Virus record (IMG/VR): IMGVR_UViG_3300042400_000421
Coordinates: 22,059-86,058 of that record
Origin: a virus
Reading direction: 5' to 3' (one strand)
Length of the DNA stretch: 64,000 nucleotides
Positions 44,043-53,112 of the stretch are shown one piece after another (the first letter of the stretch is position 1; every line of letters starts with the position of its first letter). A program made the translations under genes and the position numbers. Below the pieces are notes generated by a model. It had not been told where the DNA came from. It worked only from the letters and a program-made list of their open reading frames with translations, and did not search any database.

Positions 44043-45480
44043 GGTCTACCTTTGCATGATTTGATTGTTCTATCTTAGCAGAGTCAACAAGATGAATTAC
44101 ATGATCTCTAATATTGAAGTACTCAATTAACCTAGTGGCATTCTCTCTCTTCAAGACCCCTTGCCCTTGTGCAACATGATACAAATGAGGAACATGGAAA
44201 AGTTCAAAATCAACATTGCCAACATCAGTTGCCATTGGGCTGCGTACACTCCATAGATCTAATAAATTATTCAAATACTCTGGCTTTTCCATGTTCTTCT
44301 GGTTTCTCCACATTTCACTATCATCTCTATCAGAAATATAGTGAAGGGAAATCATGGAAACCAAGTTATCCATCATAACATCCATTTTTTTATTAAAGTT
44401 GTTACCGACTATAGAATTAGAATCATCATAGCCTACAAAGTTTTCAATAAAGCACCTAATTTGCTGAATTGTTGAGCTTATTGAAGTAGCCTCTAGTGGT
44501 TCAACAAATGAAGAACACAGACCCAAAGCCAAACAATTCTTATACCACATTTTGTCAAGACTTCCCGGTTCAAATTTAAAAGACTTCTTTGGTGTAACTT
44601 CAAACCCAAGCAAATCTGATACATCCTTTATAGCCTGATCATCCGAAATTAAGTCAGAGTTGAATACATAACCGTTACCCCGCCTGCTTTGAGTTGGAAT
44701 TTCCCAAACCCATCCATTAGCAGTTGCTCTAGCCCGAGTATAGGGTCTAATCTGACCACTGGGGTCAGACTCTGTTGGGAATGCTATAGCAGCATTCATT
44801 TGAAGGAACTTTGAGTAAGACCTCCACTTAGTATTCCCCATTGCATTCATCAAGACTCTGGCTGTACCACTAGCATCAATCCAAAAATCCGATGTTTTTA
44901 CATCCATATTGGATGTCATAACAGATTCGATATATCCATTTTCATTATTCAAATTTACTTTTATAACCTCAGTATCTTCAATACTGATTCCTCTATTTTG
45001 GCATAATTTTTGCAAATAATCATTTAATCTATTTGTATCAAAATGGTATTGATTGACTGATGTATGTGGATTATCCGCTCTGACCTTGTTTTCAATCATA
45101 GCTCTAGATGCAGTATTTTCAGTCAGTGTTTTTCCAGCTTCAACCAATCCATTGTATAAACCACTTATTTGAAAAGGACCTTCATAGGGAACAGACGCAA
45201 CGCTATGGAAATAATCAGGGGTATGCTTTGTCCAATTTTCAAATCGAATACCATTTTTATGAGTAGCATGTGTCTCATTAAGCATTTCTGCAAGGGGTAT
45301 CTTGCAGATATCCATGAACATACGCCAATGTTCTGTGCTACCTTCCCCAACACCAACGATTCCAATCTTTGATGAAGACAATATTGATATATTGAATCTT
45401 GGATAAGCTGCTTTTATCATTAAGCCAGCTAACAGTCCAGCAGTGCCAGATCCAACTATTGTAATGTTCTTTGTATACAT
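44011..45480 (-). CDS. Flavin-dependent halogenase (tryptophan-halogenase family)
   Basis: This 489-residue enzyme shows the FAD motif IVGSGTAGLLAG at 8-19, VGVGEGSTEHWR at 42-53, a lysine at about 75 in THKNGIRFENW that matches the catalytic Lys of PrnA and RebH, the WxWxIP signature as WVWEIP at 257-262, and SSFVEPLEATS near 323-333. Together these indicate a working halogenase that makes hypohalous acid and passes it through the Lys. It needs reduced FAD from a host reductase; none is coded here. A cyanophage homologue (VirX1) is an iodinase with broad aromatic substrates. The substrate here is unknown; free tryptophan, a peptide or a virion residue are possible. Confidence 0.93.
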   Translation of the reverse strand: MYTKNITIVGSGTAGLLAGLMIKAAYPRFNISILSSSKIGIVGVGEGSTEHWRMFMDICKIPLAEMLNETHATHKNGIRFENWTKHTPDYFHSVASVPYEGPFQISGLYNGLVEAGKTLTENTASRAMIENKVRADNPHTSVNQYHFDTNRLNDYLQKLCQNRGISIEDTEVIKVNLNNENGYIESVMTSNMDVKTSDFWIDASGTARVLMNAMGNTKWRSYSKFLQMNAAIAFPTESDPSGQIRPYTRARATANGWVWEIPTQSRRGNGYVFNSDLISDDQAIKDVSDLLGFEVTPKKSFKFEPGSLDKMWYKNCLALGLCSSFVEPLEATSISSTIQQIRCFIENFVGYDDSNSIVGNNFNKKMDVMMDNLVSMISLHYISDRDDSEMWRNQKNMEKPEYLNNLLDLWSVRSPMATDVGNVDFELFHVPHLYHVAQGQGVLKRENATRLIEYFNIRDHVIHLVDSAKIEQSNHAKVDHAESLKQIQI

Positions 45481-46538
45481 ACAACCTTATCTATCATTTT
45501 TTTTGGATCAATACTTGGTGAGTATTGTAAACTATTTTTATTTTCAAAATAAACTTGAATAAGTTCAAGGTAATCTTTGCCCTCATAATCAATATTATTC
45601 CTTGTAACAATGTCATACATAAAAGTATCTATTTGATGTCTTTCTGAGGCAAGAACGCTTGGTGGTATTACAACACCACTTGGATGTGAATTGCTCAAGG
45701 ATGTTAGGGTTCTATACTGGCAATTTGATTTAATAAAATCAGAAAGGACTTCCGGCATTTCTTCTGCTAATTCATTTTCTCTTCCAGTATATGGCTGACC
45801 ATTTAAATACTTGGATAGCCTAGACGGAGGATATTGAGTGGACAACCATTCTTCTAATTCCGATGGGATGTTTAAACTTGCCCATAAAGCCTTTGCCTTT
45901 TGAGAAATCTCAATATGCTCTTGAACATCACTATCCGACACCTTAGCCCATTCATAAATAAGTTTAAGTATTGAAGAATAAGACCTTCCAGCTAGAAGCT
46001 GGTTGAATTCGTCATTAGGGTTTTCATTTTCTACTTGTAGAGTCTCAAAATATGCAATATGACAGACACCAGAAAGGCTAATTGGATTGAATGTTTTGGA
46101 TATCACATAGGGGTTGGTATTTTTAGGAATAAAAAAAGGAAATCCGCCATATTTCCCGTAATCGCATCGAAGCGGGTGTGTTCCATCTTTTGTTTTTGAA
46201 GTACCTTCAATTTTAGAATAGTCTTCAAAACTTGGCAATTCAATGGAATTAACAAATAAAAAAAATTTAAAATAATCAAATACTTTTTTATCTAAAATAT
46301 CAAACATTTGATCAAAATAAGTTAAATTAATATTTATACCATTACAAATAAAATTATGGACACCAACGCCCCTGACTGGGAAGGCAATAATCTTGCCAGA
46401 TTCTGTATTGATTACATCATAATCATTATAAGGAACCAAACCGTCTACGGTATTAACCTTTAAATCAGTATTGCTCACATCCCCTATGAAATAGAAGCTT
46501 TCATAGTCAAGGGGGTTAATTTCATTAATGCTTTTCAT
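45456..46538 (-). CDS. Unrecognised protein of the halogenase cassette
   Basis: I do not recognise this 360-residue protein. I start it at the ATGA at 46538, overlapping the oxygenase stop; a second ATG lies nine bases upstream. It has no signal peptide or membrane segment. The N-terminal half is beta-rich and aromatic (IIAFPVRGVGVHNFICNGIN), and the centre includes CDYGKYGGFPFFIPKNTNPY. Sitting between an oxygenase and the halogenase, it may be a partner or carrier of the substrate. Confidence 0.75.
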   Translation of the reverse strand: MKSINEINPLDYESFYFIGDVSNTDLKVNTVDGLVPYNDYDVINTESGKIIAFPVRGVGVHNFICNGININLTYFDQMFDILDKKVFDYFKFFLFVNSIELPSFEDYSKIEGTSKTKDGTHPLRCDYGKYGGFPFFIPKNTNPYVISKTFNPISLSGVCHIAYFETLQVENENPNDEFNQLLAGRSYSSILKLIYEWAKVSDSDVQEHIEISQKAKALWASLNIPSELEEWLSTQYPPSRLSKYLNGQPYTGRENELAEEMPEVLSDFIKSNCQYRTLTSLSNSHPSGVVIPPSVLASERHQIDTFMYDIVTRNNIDYEGKDYLELIQVYFENKNSLQYSPSIDPKKMIDKVVCIQRTLQ

Positions 46539-47137
46539 ATGAACCATGTTACCAGACTATATTTTACACCATTATCAACTGGGTGCGCTATGTGTGTATA
46601 TGGAAAATTGGATGGGAAAAGAATCACATCATCCTTGTTCAGCTTGACTGTCAAGTTGAAATTATTAAATTCCAATTCTCCTCCATCAAAACCATCTTCC
46701 CCTAGGCAAGCAACCATGCTAAGAATTCTTTCATTTTCGGAACCATGATCATGGTGTATATGGTATTCAGAACCACCTGTGTATTTTAATAAAGAATACC
46801 CTGTCTCTGTTTTTAATGAAAGGTCAAAAAAGTTTCTATAGTCCCAAATGCATTCGTTTAGGGGTGTAAGAATGTTTTCTATAAACTTTCCTTTTAAATC
46901 TTTTAAATCTTCATTAACATCTTCGGATAAGAGTACATTCATTGACATTTCAAGAGAAGTTCTGTAATCGCCAACAAACCCATTGTTTACACCATTGCCA
47001 GTTGATGACTGCATCCATAACAAATATGCCCAATCTCTATTTGCTTCACTTTCAATTAAATTAGTAAAATTTTCACTTTTTAATGCGTTTCTATATATAA
47101 AAATACACGGAGCTTGTTCAAATTTTTCAATTGACAA
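46535..47137 (-). CDS. 2-oxoglutarate/Fe(II)-dependent oxygenase
   Basis: This 200-residue protein has the prolyl-4-hydroxylase-type core: YHIHHDHGSENERILSMVAC with the H-x-D pair, GGELEF, and PYTHIAHPVDNGVKYSLVTW with the distal His and the Lys that binds 2-oxoglutarate. It would hydroxylate a residue or small molecule. I favour a TTG start at 47137, about ten bases after GAGGA; the ATG at 47173 lies inside the preceding gene. It is the first clear enzyme of the cassette. Confidence 0.85.
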   Translation of the reverse strand: MSIEKFEQAPCIFIYRNALKSENFTNLIESEANRDWAYLLWMQSSTGNGVNNGFVGDYRTSLEMSMNVLLSEDVNEDLKDLKGKFIENILTPLNECIWDYRNFFDLSLKTETGYSLLKYTGGSEYHIHHDHGSENERILSMVACLGEDGFDGGELEFNNFNLTVKLNKDDVILFPSNFPYTHIAHPVDNGVKYSLVTWFI

Positions 47138-47531
47138 CAAAACTAAATTCCTCTTCTTTATTATCGTCAACAAGAATACTGCACAGATGCTCGCCAGAGG
47201 TTTGACAAAGGTAGTTGTACCTTACAGTGTGCATTTCTTCATAAATAGGTTTAATTGATTCATTGTTTATTAAAAGTTTAATGTTATTCTTTAAAGTTTT
47301 ATATTCATTAATATATCGGATACATTGATGAAAACCAATAGGTGCTTCTGTGTACAACAGACTTAGATCCTTCTTTTCTGGGATTTTAATCACTGACACA
47401 GTGTATCTATTGAAATCAACATCTGTGGATTCTTGCGAATCTCCAATTAAAATTGGAAGACCTGTTTTGATCGCCAACTCTTCTGCGCTAGCAATATGGT
47501 CATCGCTAGGGCAATACACATATCTTCTCAT
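47127..47531 (-). CDS. Hypothetical protein upstream of the oxygenase
   Basis: I do not recognise this 134-residue protein. The start resembles a Rossmann-like strand-helix (MRRYVYCPSDDHIASAEELA, TGLPILIGDSQE); the end has SGEHLCSILVDDNKEEE. It overlaps the oxygenase start and the upstream gene stop by one base. It could belong to the cassette or to the fibre region. Confidence 0.68.
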   Translation of the reverse strand: MRRYVYCPSDDHIASAEELAIKTGLPILIGDSQESTDVDFNRYTVSVIKIPEKKDLSLLYTEAPIGFHQCIRYINEYKTLKNNIKLLINNESIKPIYEEMHTVRYNYLCQTSGEHLCSILVDDNKEEEFSFVVN

Positions 47532-47764
47532 TACAAGTATCGATTCAGCAAGTCTTTTGTTTGGATATAGTGCTCGTAAGCATTTTTTAATGAAGCAAAT
47601 TTAACAACATCTTCTGGGGATGTTTTGTCGTCAAAAAACCCTGATTCAAAACTGTCAGGATCTATTCCTGCTTGAATCAGACCAGAATACAGACTTCTTT
47701 GAGCTTGTGTTATATTTTCTTCAACAATTTTTTTCTTGTCTTCATCTGTTATGTTAAATATCAT
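47531..47764 (-). CDS. Small hypothetical protein
   Basis: This 77-residue acidic helical protein (DKKKIVEENITQAQRSLYSG, later YEHYIQTKDLLNRYL) has AGGAG six bases before its ATG. No motif. It lies right after the large Gly/His-rich fibre-like gene and may be its chaperone or the first gene of the oxygenase/halogenase cassette. Confidence 0.68.
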   Translation of the reverse strand: MIFNITDEDKKKIVEENITQAQRSLYSGLIQAGIDPDSFESGFFDDKTSPEDVVKFASLKNAYEHYIQTKDLLNRYL

Positions 47765-47772
47765 AAAATCTC

Positions 47773-49872
47773 CTATGTGTTTAAAATTGTAATTACTGAA
47801 CCAGATTGACCTGCTCCACCACCAGACACAGTTCCACCAATTGTTGATGTTACCACCGTGTTGGCTATTGAGTCAGTAATGATAATTATACCACCACCAC
47901 CACCAGTGATGCCAGCTGATCCGGCAGTTGATGAACCAGCAGCGCCTGCAGTTCCACCATTTTTTACGACACTTCCTTGACTTGATACGGACCCCGCTGT
48001 TCTGTAGCGATATGTCCCATGATTGTATTGGTTGTGATACCTTGGCCATGCAGATGCAATATGCCATGCCCCGCATCCGGAAAAGAATTTATCCCCCCCA
48101 TGACCACCGTTATGCTCAACACCCTGATGGGGACCATCATGACCAATATGAAATTCACCGCTTGTGTGTGAGCTATCTGCGATTCTTGCTTCTCCAATAT
48201 TACCTCTATGCCCCGGAGTATGGTCAATGCTATTAATCCCATAGTATGTTCCAGTTAATGAATCAACATGTGCGTTATTGTTATAATCACCGCTGTGATG
48301 TGCATAATTTCCTCCTTGGTTATTTGCAGCACCAAAGTTATAAGTTCCGGGACCATGACCAAAAGTGCGATTAGTTTGTACCCCGCACCAATAAGAACAA
48401 TCCCCCGAACAGGTAGTATGGTGTACCACACCTCTATGAACATGGTGGTAGGTATACCCATGCCTATAATTCTCTGCATAGGCAACATTCGGTCCGCCAT
48501 GTGGAAGATTTGGGGTAGGAGTTGAGGCATGAGGTCCATGTGTTCCATCACCTGTTATATAATGCTTTGAACCATCAACCAAGTGAGTTAATGGTTGATT
48601 AGGAGCTGCTGTACCTGCACTTCCTGTTGAGCTATTTGCACCAACATTTGCATTCTGCCCTTGAGCTAAAATTGTTCCTAATCCAGTGATTTGCTTGGCA
48701 ACAATGAGGACAATACCCCCGCCGATTCCGCCGGTTCCTCCAACAGACGCAGGTGGTGTTGTACCAGCAGTTCCGGGACCGCCCGGTGCAAGAGCATTTC
48801 TGTTAAGTTCACCAGCACCACCATTTGTTGCAGGGGTTAAAGTTCCAGACGCACCAGACGCACCAGCAGCTCCGCCTCTTATTGCAGACACTGTTCCTTC
48901 GGTATCTATCACGATACCAGAAATCAATGTTTCAATATTTTTCCTATCAGAGTCAGTTATTTGTGATGCTGTATATGTATTACCACCAGAATTTCCTCCG
49001 ATGGCTTTTGCGATATTACCAGAGCCAAGGAGCATACGCTCTGCAAGGGTCGAATTAGAATAAAGTTGTTGCGGGATGACTCCAATATTACCAGTAAGAG
49101 TCAGTGTATTTTTTACAAATACACGATAACCGTTTGTATTCAGATGAACTCCGGTATTAATAGTAAGATTGTTGTAGTACATATCTCTAGAAAGAGATGT
49201 GTTTGAGGCAATTACAACAGTACCGTCAGACCCGGTTCCGTAAACTGAGTCATTACCAATTCTTTGAACTGAAGAGGATGGCTCAACTGAGAACATCCGC
49301 ACCGGTCTTACGCTGTGTGATTCAGATTTCAAAGGACCAACGGCATCCAAGTATAGCCACATAGAAGCTCTTGAGAATGCATCGCCATAGATAGTTCCAG
49401 TTTCTTGCGTTGAACCCCAATAGTTAGCATTGCCTAGATTGTCTGGATTGTTAAGGCCTCCTATGTCTCCATTATCATAAAAAAGAGCGGATACCATTTG
49501 ACCAAGTTCAAATGAAGATGGAAGAAACCAGTCATTCTTACCACCAGAAGTGCAAGTTCTAGCCAAAGCTGCTGCTGATGTAGCGGGGTCTGTATTTCCC
49601 TGAGCGATAATGGCTAAAGTATTAGCATAACCAGTTCCATATGCAGTGCCAGTCGCTCCGAGAACATTGGATGTTTGATAAGATGTTTGCGCCCAAGTCC
49701 TTTTAGGATCTGCCCCAACCCCATTCCACCCATAAGGAGCAGCTTCAAAATATTTCCCTGTTTCATTACCGGAAGTTGATGGAGTAGCAAATATAAATCC
49801 ACCGCTTGGACCAATATCGCCAACTGCAAATGTTCTTAATGTTTTAGGACTATATCTTTCTAAACCAGCCAT
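47773..49872 (-). CDS. Fibre-like protein with Gly-rich and His-rich regions
   Basis: This 699-residue protein has four parts. Residues about 15-195 (GPSGGFIFATPSTSGNETGK, NDWFLPSSFELGQM, NYWGSTQE, HSVRPVRMF) match the DUF1566/Lcl-type beta domain seen in bacterial surface lipoproteins. About 205-265 is a unit shared with the next upstream gene. About 335-420 is Gly/Ala-rich. About 430-620 is extremely rich in His, Gly and Tyr with several HxH pairs. It ends with a Gly-rich cap and VSGGGAGQSGSVITIL. Likely a receptor-binding fibre whose tip binds metal ions, as in T4 gp37. Confidence 0.75.
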   Translation of the reverse strand: MAGLERYSPKTLRTFAVGDIGPSGGFIFATPSTSGNETGKYFEAAPYGWNGVGADPKRTWAQTSYQTSNVLGATGTAYGTGYANTLAIIAQGNTDPATSAAALARTCTSGGKNDWFLPSSFELGQMVSALFYDNGDIGGLNNPDNLGNANYWGSTQETGTIYGDAFSRASMWLYLDAVGPLKSESHSVRPVRMFSVEPSSSVQRIGNDSVYGTGSDGTVVIASNTSLSRDMYYNNLTINTGVHLNTNGYRVFVKNTLTLTGNIGVIPQQLYSNSTLAERMLLGSGNIAKAIGGNSGGNTYTASQITDSDRKNIETLISGIVIDTEGTVSAIRGGAAGASGASGTLTPATNGGAGELNRNALAPGGPGTAGTTPPASVGGTGGIGGGIVLIVAKQITGLGTILAQGQNANVGANSSTGSAGTAAPNQPLTHLVDGSKHYITGDGTHGPHASTPTPNLPHGGPNVAYAENYRHGYTYHHVHRGVVHHTTCSGDCSYWCGVQTNRTFGHGPGTYNFGAANNQGGNYAHHSGDYNNNAHVDSLTGTYYGINSIDHTPGHRGNIGEARIADSSHTSGEFHIGHDGPHQGVEHNGGHGGDKFFSGCGAWHIASAWPRYHNQYNHGTYRYRTAGSVSSQGSVVKNGGTAGAAGSSTAGSAGITGGGGGIIIITDSIANTVVTSTIGGTVSGGGAGQSGSVITILNT

Positions 49873-49873
49873 A

Positions 49874-50605
49874 TTACACCAATTGAGAGTATATCACTGA
49901 ACCATTGACACAACTTGTTCCGCCTGTTACATTTGTTGTAATTCCAGTTGGTAAGGCTGAATGGGTTGAAACAACAATGATTACTCCACCTCCTCCTCCA
50001 CCGCCACCAGTTAATCCAGAGGCTTTAAAATAAGAAGTTGCGGTTGGGGAAATATAACGAGCAGCGATAATAAGAACTCCACCTCCCGGACCTCCAGAAC
50101 CACCTGCACCCCCTCTTAAAAAGAGTGGTGTTGTGTTGCTTGCGTTAATGACATATCCTTTTACAGATTGGGTTGGTTGGTACCAGAATCCACTTGTCGT
50201 TGTTTTATCGCCTGTACCGCCTTGTGCGACTGTTGGTGGAGTTGCAGTCTGTGTTGCACTGTTTCCTCCAAGGCTATTTGTAACCGCAGTATTAGTAGCA
50301 CCACCACCCGCAATAGAGCCAGTGCCTGAAAAACCAGTCGTCATCGTATAGTTGTTGGCTGTACCTACTCCAATAGTAGAGTTGGAAGCCAGAGTTAAAA
50401 TATTTTTTACAAAAATTCTATAACCCGCAGTATTTAAAACAACATCAGAGTTAACAGTGAGGTTATAATAAAATTGATCAGATGTTAAAGTTGTATTTGC
50501 AGAGATAGTTACTGTACCATCAGAGCCAGTCCCATAGGTTGAATCTGGGGCATCAATGAATGATGAGAAAGCATTTGCGGAAGGAAATCTAGATATACCG
50601 GCCAT
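49874..50605 (-). CDS. Gly-rich fibre-like protein (short paralogue)
   Basis: This 243-residue protein shares with the 699-residue protein the unit DSTYGTGSDGTVTISANTTL and NTAGYRIFVKNILTLASN, and ends in a Gly-rich sheet (GGSGGPGGGVLIIAARY, GGGGGGGGVIIVVS). The long Gly runs suggest polyglycine helices like those of adhesins such as S16 gp38. It begins at the stop of the next gene and probably forms part of the same fibre. Confidence 0.75.
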   Translation of the reverse strand: MAGISRFPSANAFSSFIDAPDSTYGTGSDGTVTISANTTLTSDQFYYNLTVNSDVVLNTAGYRIFVKNILTLASNSTIGVGTANNYTMTTGFSGTGSIAGGGATNTAVTNSLGGNSATQTATPPTVAQGGTGDKTTTSGFWYQPTQSVKGYVINASNTTPLFLRGGAGGSGGPGGGVLIIAARYISPTATSYFKASGLTGGGGGGGGVIIVVSTHSALPTGITTNVTGGTSCVNGSVIYSQLV

Positions 50606-50964
50606 TACGACTCCTCAACTCCAAAAATAGTTACATTCAATGCAGAGTTTGCAGAGCATAAAAATGTAATCTGATCACTAGTTGTATTGCTTGCAGTATT
50701 TCCATTGTTAATTAAAACCATTGAACAGTTAAAAGCAAGAGTTTCATTAGCATTAACTGTTATATTACTTAATATATCATGTGTATTGGCTTCGGCAACA
50801 TTAAGAGGCTTTAAACGAATGGTTGCAGTTCTTGAAGACGCTGTTGTATTTGTGATTAGAATTTGTTTAACAATTGTAGTTGTGTTTAGAGGTACAGTAT
50901 AAGCAACAGCAGTAACTGTTGATATCTGGGTTGGACCAGCCAACCTTTTTTGACTAATTGGCAT
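50605..50964 (-). CDS. Small beta protein, family shared with 57128-57460
   Basis: This 119-residue protein is an all-beta domain: VKQILITNTTASSRTATIRL, then ILSNITVNANETLAFNC and VTIFGVEES. The last third matches the 110-residue protein at 57128-57460 (TVNANET, then a VEYSA end). It is likely an Ig-like virion-surface or fibre-joint protein. Confidence 0.72.
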   Translation of the reverse strand: MPISQKRLAGPTQISTVTAVAYTVPLNTTTIVKQILITNTTASSRTATIRLKPLNVAEANTHDILSNITVNANETLAFNCSMVLINNGNTASNTTSDQITFLCSANSALNVTIFGVEES

Positions 50965-51722
50965 TATATAACCTCCATATAGAATCTGATCATGTTGTCA
51001 CGAACAGTATTGCTATTTACCCATAAACTACCATTATATTCTAAAACCTGTCCTGATGCTGGGGTTGTGATGGAAACATCGTGGAGTTCATCTATTTCGT
51101 ACCCATTCTGTGTTGCAACATAGACAATTCCGTTATTTGTTGCACGAACAACAACGCCAACAAAGACGAGGTGTTCTGGGGCAGATGGTTTTGTTTTTGT
51201 AAAAGCCCCATTTTCGCCAAGCCATAAAACATCGCCAGCCGTGTATCCAACCGACAGATCAATACCATCGACATATCCACGAGTGACAACAGGACCGTTT
51301 TCAGAAGTTGCAATCGATGAAGCGACTAATCCTATTGTTTTGGATGATGTAGCATCAGAGTCATTGTCTGCTCTTTTTACTGTTGCATGGTCACCTGTTG
51401 CCCCAAAGAGATAAACAACAGTTCCGGTTGTAAGCGTTGTTGCCTCAGCATTACGAACATAAGTTGCGTTTGAAGCATACTTATTAACCCAGTTGGTACC
51501 GTCATAAACAAGAGATTCATATTCTAGTGGCGATGTAATTACGACATCGGTAAGACCATCTAGATTTAAAGAACCAGAACTCCCGAATTCAACAATAGTA
51601 TTAGAAGAGTTTTTATAAAAAAGCTTACCGTCAGCATAATTAAGCCCTAACTCTCCATGCTCAAGCGTAGAGGGGACTGCAGTAGTTGTTCCTGAGTTTT
51701 TAATTTTAATGGTGTTAGCCAT
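50964..51722 (-). CDS. Fibre-type protein starting MANTIKIK
   Basis: This 252-residue protein starts MANTIKIKNSGTTTAVPSTL, the N-terminal signature shared with the next upstream protein and with many fibre proteins of marine and freshwater phages, followed by GELGLNYADGKLFYKNSSN. The middle reads GTVVYLFGATGDHATVKRAD, like a head-fibre domain. It is probably one of a set of interchangeable fibres. Confidence 0.75.
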   Translation of the reverse strand: MANTIKIKNSGTTTAVPSTLEHGELGLNYADGKLFYKNSSNTIVEFGSSGSLNLDGLTDVVITSPLEYESLVYDGTNWVNKYASNATYVRNAEATTLTTGTVVYLFGATGDHATVKRADNDSDATSSKTIGLVASSIATSENGPVVTRGYVDGIDLSVGYTAGDVLWLGENGAFTKTKPSAPEHLVFVGVVVRATNNGIVYVATQNGYEIDELHDVSITTPASGQVLEYNGSLWVNSNTVRDNMIRFYMEVI

Positions 51723-51734
51723 TACTTCCTCCTA

Positions 51735-52835
51735 CTAGAAAGTACCGCCATCTACTGTATCAGACCATGCAGGTACACCTGCTACAACTTTCAAGAACTG
51801 ACCTGTTGTTCCGATTCCAAGATTGGAAAGAGTGTTTCCAGATGAGGAATAAACTAAATCACCAGTTGTGTAAGAAGTAAGACCAGTACCTCCAGATGTT
51901 GAAGCAATTGCTGTACCATTCCATACACCAGTCACAATAGTGCCAAGTGTAGTCAAACTTGAGTATATGACTCCTGACCCTAAAGTTGTATTTGAAAGAA
52001 CTGAAGTTCCAGCGATTTCGTAAACTTTTCCTGCAACGAGGTTTAAATCTTCAGATGAAGTCCATGCGTCTGTTGCATCAACCCAGTTGAAGGTTTTGTT
52101 TGTTGCGCCAAGAATTGTAATACCAGCGCCATCAGCCGTTGTATCTGTTGGAGTAGCAACATTTGCAAGAACAATATTCTTATCCTCAACAACCAGAGTT
52201 GCGGTATTAAGAGTTGTTGTATTCCCATTAACAATCAAGTCTCCTGTAACGGTAAGTGTATTTCCAATTGTTACATCATCTGGAAGACCAATTGTTACAG
52301 CACCAGTCCAAGGACCAGTGCCAGTGCCAGAGACAGTAACTTCATTTGATGTTCCTGTGACTGATGTAACAGCAGCTGTTCCAAGATCGCTAATTTGTGA
52401 ACCAGTAATTGAAATCGTTGTATTACCAGCAGCAGTTAGACGACCATCCCCCTGTACAGTGAATGTAGCAACAGTATTTGCACTACCATAAGAACCGACT
52501 GTGACTGCTGTATTGCCAAGAGTAACTCCAGAAATTGCATTATCAACATAAAGTTTTGTTGCAGCATGAGTGTTTGCTGTTGGAGTAGGTACAAGAACAA
52601 GACCATTGAAAGTCTTATTTCCTGATACTGTTTGAACACCAGAGAGGGTCAAGTATGCGCCTGCACCACCAATTGCTTCTACTGTTGTAGCAGTGCCTCC
52701 TGCACCACCCGTTCCTTTACCGTAGTAAAGAACATCGTCTACTTCGTTATATGCAAGTTCTGCATTCTCCAGAGAGGCTGGTGCACCGGCTGCTCCTCCA
52801 GAAGCCCTTCTTTTAATTCTAATTGTATTAGCCAT
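51735..52835 (-). CDS. Fibre-type protein with repeated beta units
   Basis: This 366-residue protein is started at the ATG at 52835 (MANTIRIKRRASGGAAG), with GGAGG upstream; the longer frame to 52907 crosses the preceding gene. After ENAELAYNEVDDVLYYGKG come repeated strands such as SGVQTVSGNKTFNG, TPTANTHAATKLYVDNAI and TIGNTLTVTGDLIVNGNTTT, typical of trimeric tail fibres. It ends TTGQFLKVVAGVPAWSDT, a common fibre end. Confidence 0.8.
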   Translation of the reverse strand: MANTIRIKRRASGGAAGAPASLENAELAYNEVDDVLYYGKGTGGAGGTATTVEAIGGAGAYLTLSGVQTVSGNKTFNGLVLVPTPTANTHAATKLYVDNAISGVTLGNTAVTVGSYGSANTVATFTVQGDGRLTAAGNTTISITGSQISDLGTAAVTSVTGTSNEVTVSGTGTGPWTGAVTIGLPDDVTIGNTLTVTGDLIVNGNTTTLNTATLVVEDKNIVLANVATPTDTTADGAGITILGATNKTFNWVDATDAWTSSEDLNLVAGKVYEIAGTSVLSNTTLGSGVIYSSLTTLGTIVTGVWNGTAIASTSGGTGLTSYTTGDLVYSSSGNTLSNLGIGTTGQFLKVVAGVPAWSDTVDGGTF

Positions 52836-52836
52836 T

Positions 52837-53112
52837 TTAGTAATTACCTCCATCAAGTAATGTATTTGCGATTGAGTGAGCATGGTCTGCTCTACTTGCA
52901 ACCTCAAGAGTTCCGCTATTTGCGGACCTTGTTATATCCAACGGCGCTGCGTCAGATAATGTTAAAATTCTTTCTAGTGTTATTGTTGTTGGAGCACCAA
53001 CGATGGTTGTTATATCACCATTCTGAACGCTCAATATACTTGCATCACCACTAGACACAGATAAACTTGTTATATCACCAGTATTAACCTGTAAGATTGT
53101 TGTATCAGCCAC
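52837..53112 (-). CDS. Small fibre-associated protein with repeats
   Basis: This 91-residue protein starts with short repeated units, TILQVNTGDITSLSVSSGDA and SILSVQNGDITTIVG, about nine residues each, forming a small beta solenoid or spiral, then ITLERILTLSDAAPLDITRS. It ends HAHSIANTLLDGG. Its stop lies one base before the next fibre start. Confidence 0.7.
   Translation of the reverse strand: MADTTILQVNTGDITSLSVSSGDASILSVQNGDITTIVGAPTTITLERILTLSDAAPLDITRSANSGTLEVASRADHAHSIANTLLDGGNY

Noticed and set aside
48686-49063. Plus-strand frame of 125 codons rich in Pro and Ala
   Set aside because: It mirrors the Gly-rich part of the fibre-like protein; such shadows arise from GGT/GGA codons.
49888-49896. 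TGATATACT as a promoter for the 699-residue fibre-like gene
   Set aside because: It lies within the coding end of the upstream gene with 15 bases to the start and could be chance; no terminator precedes it.
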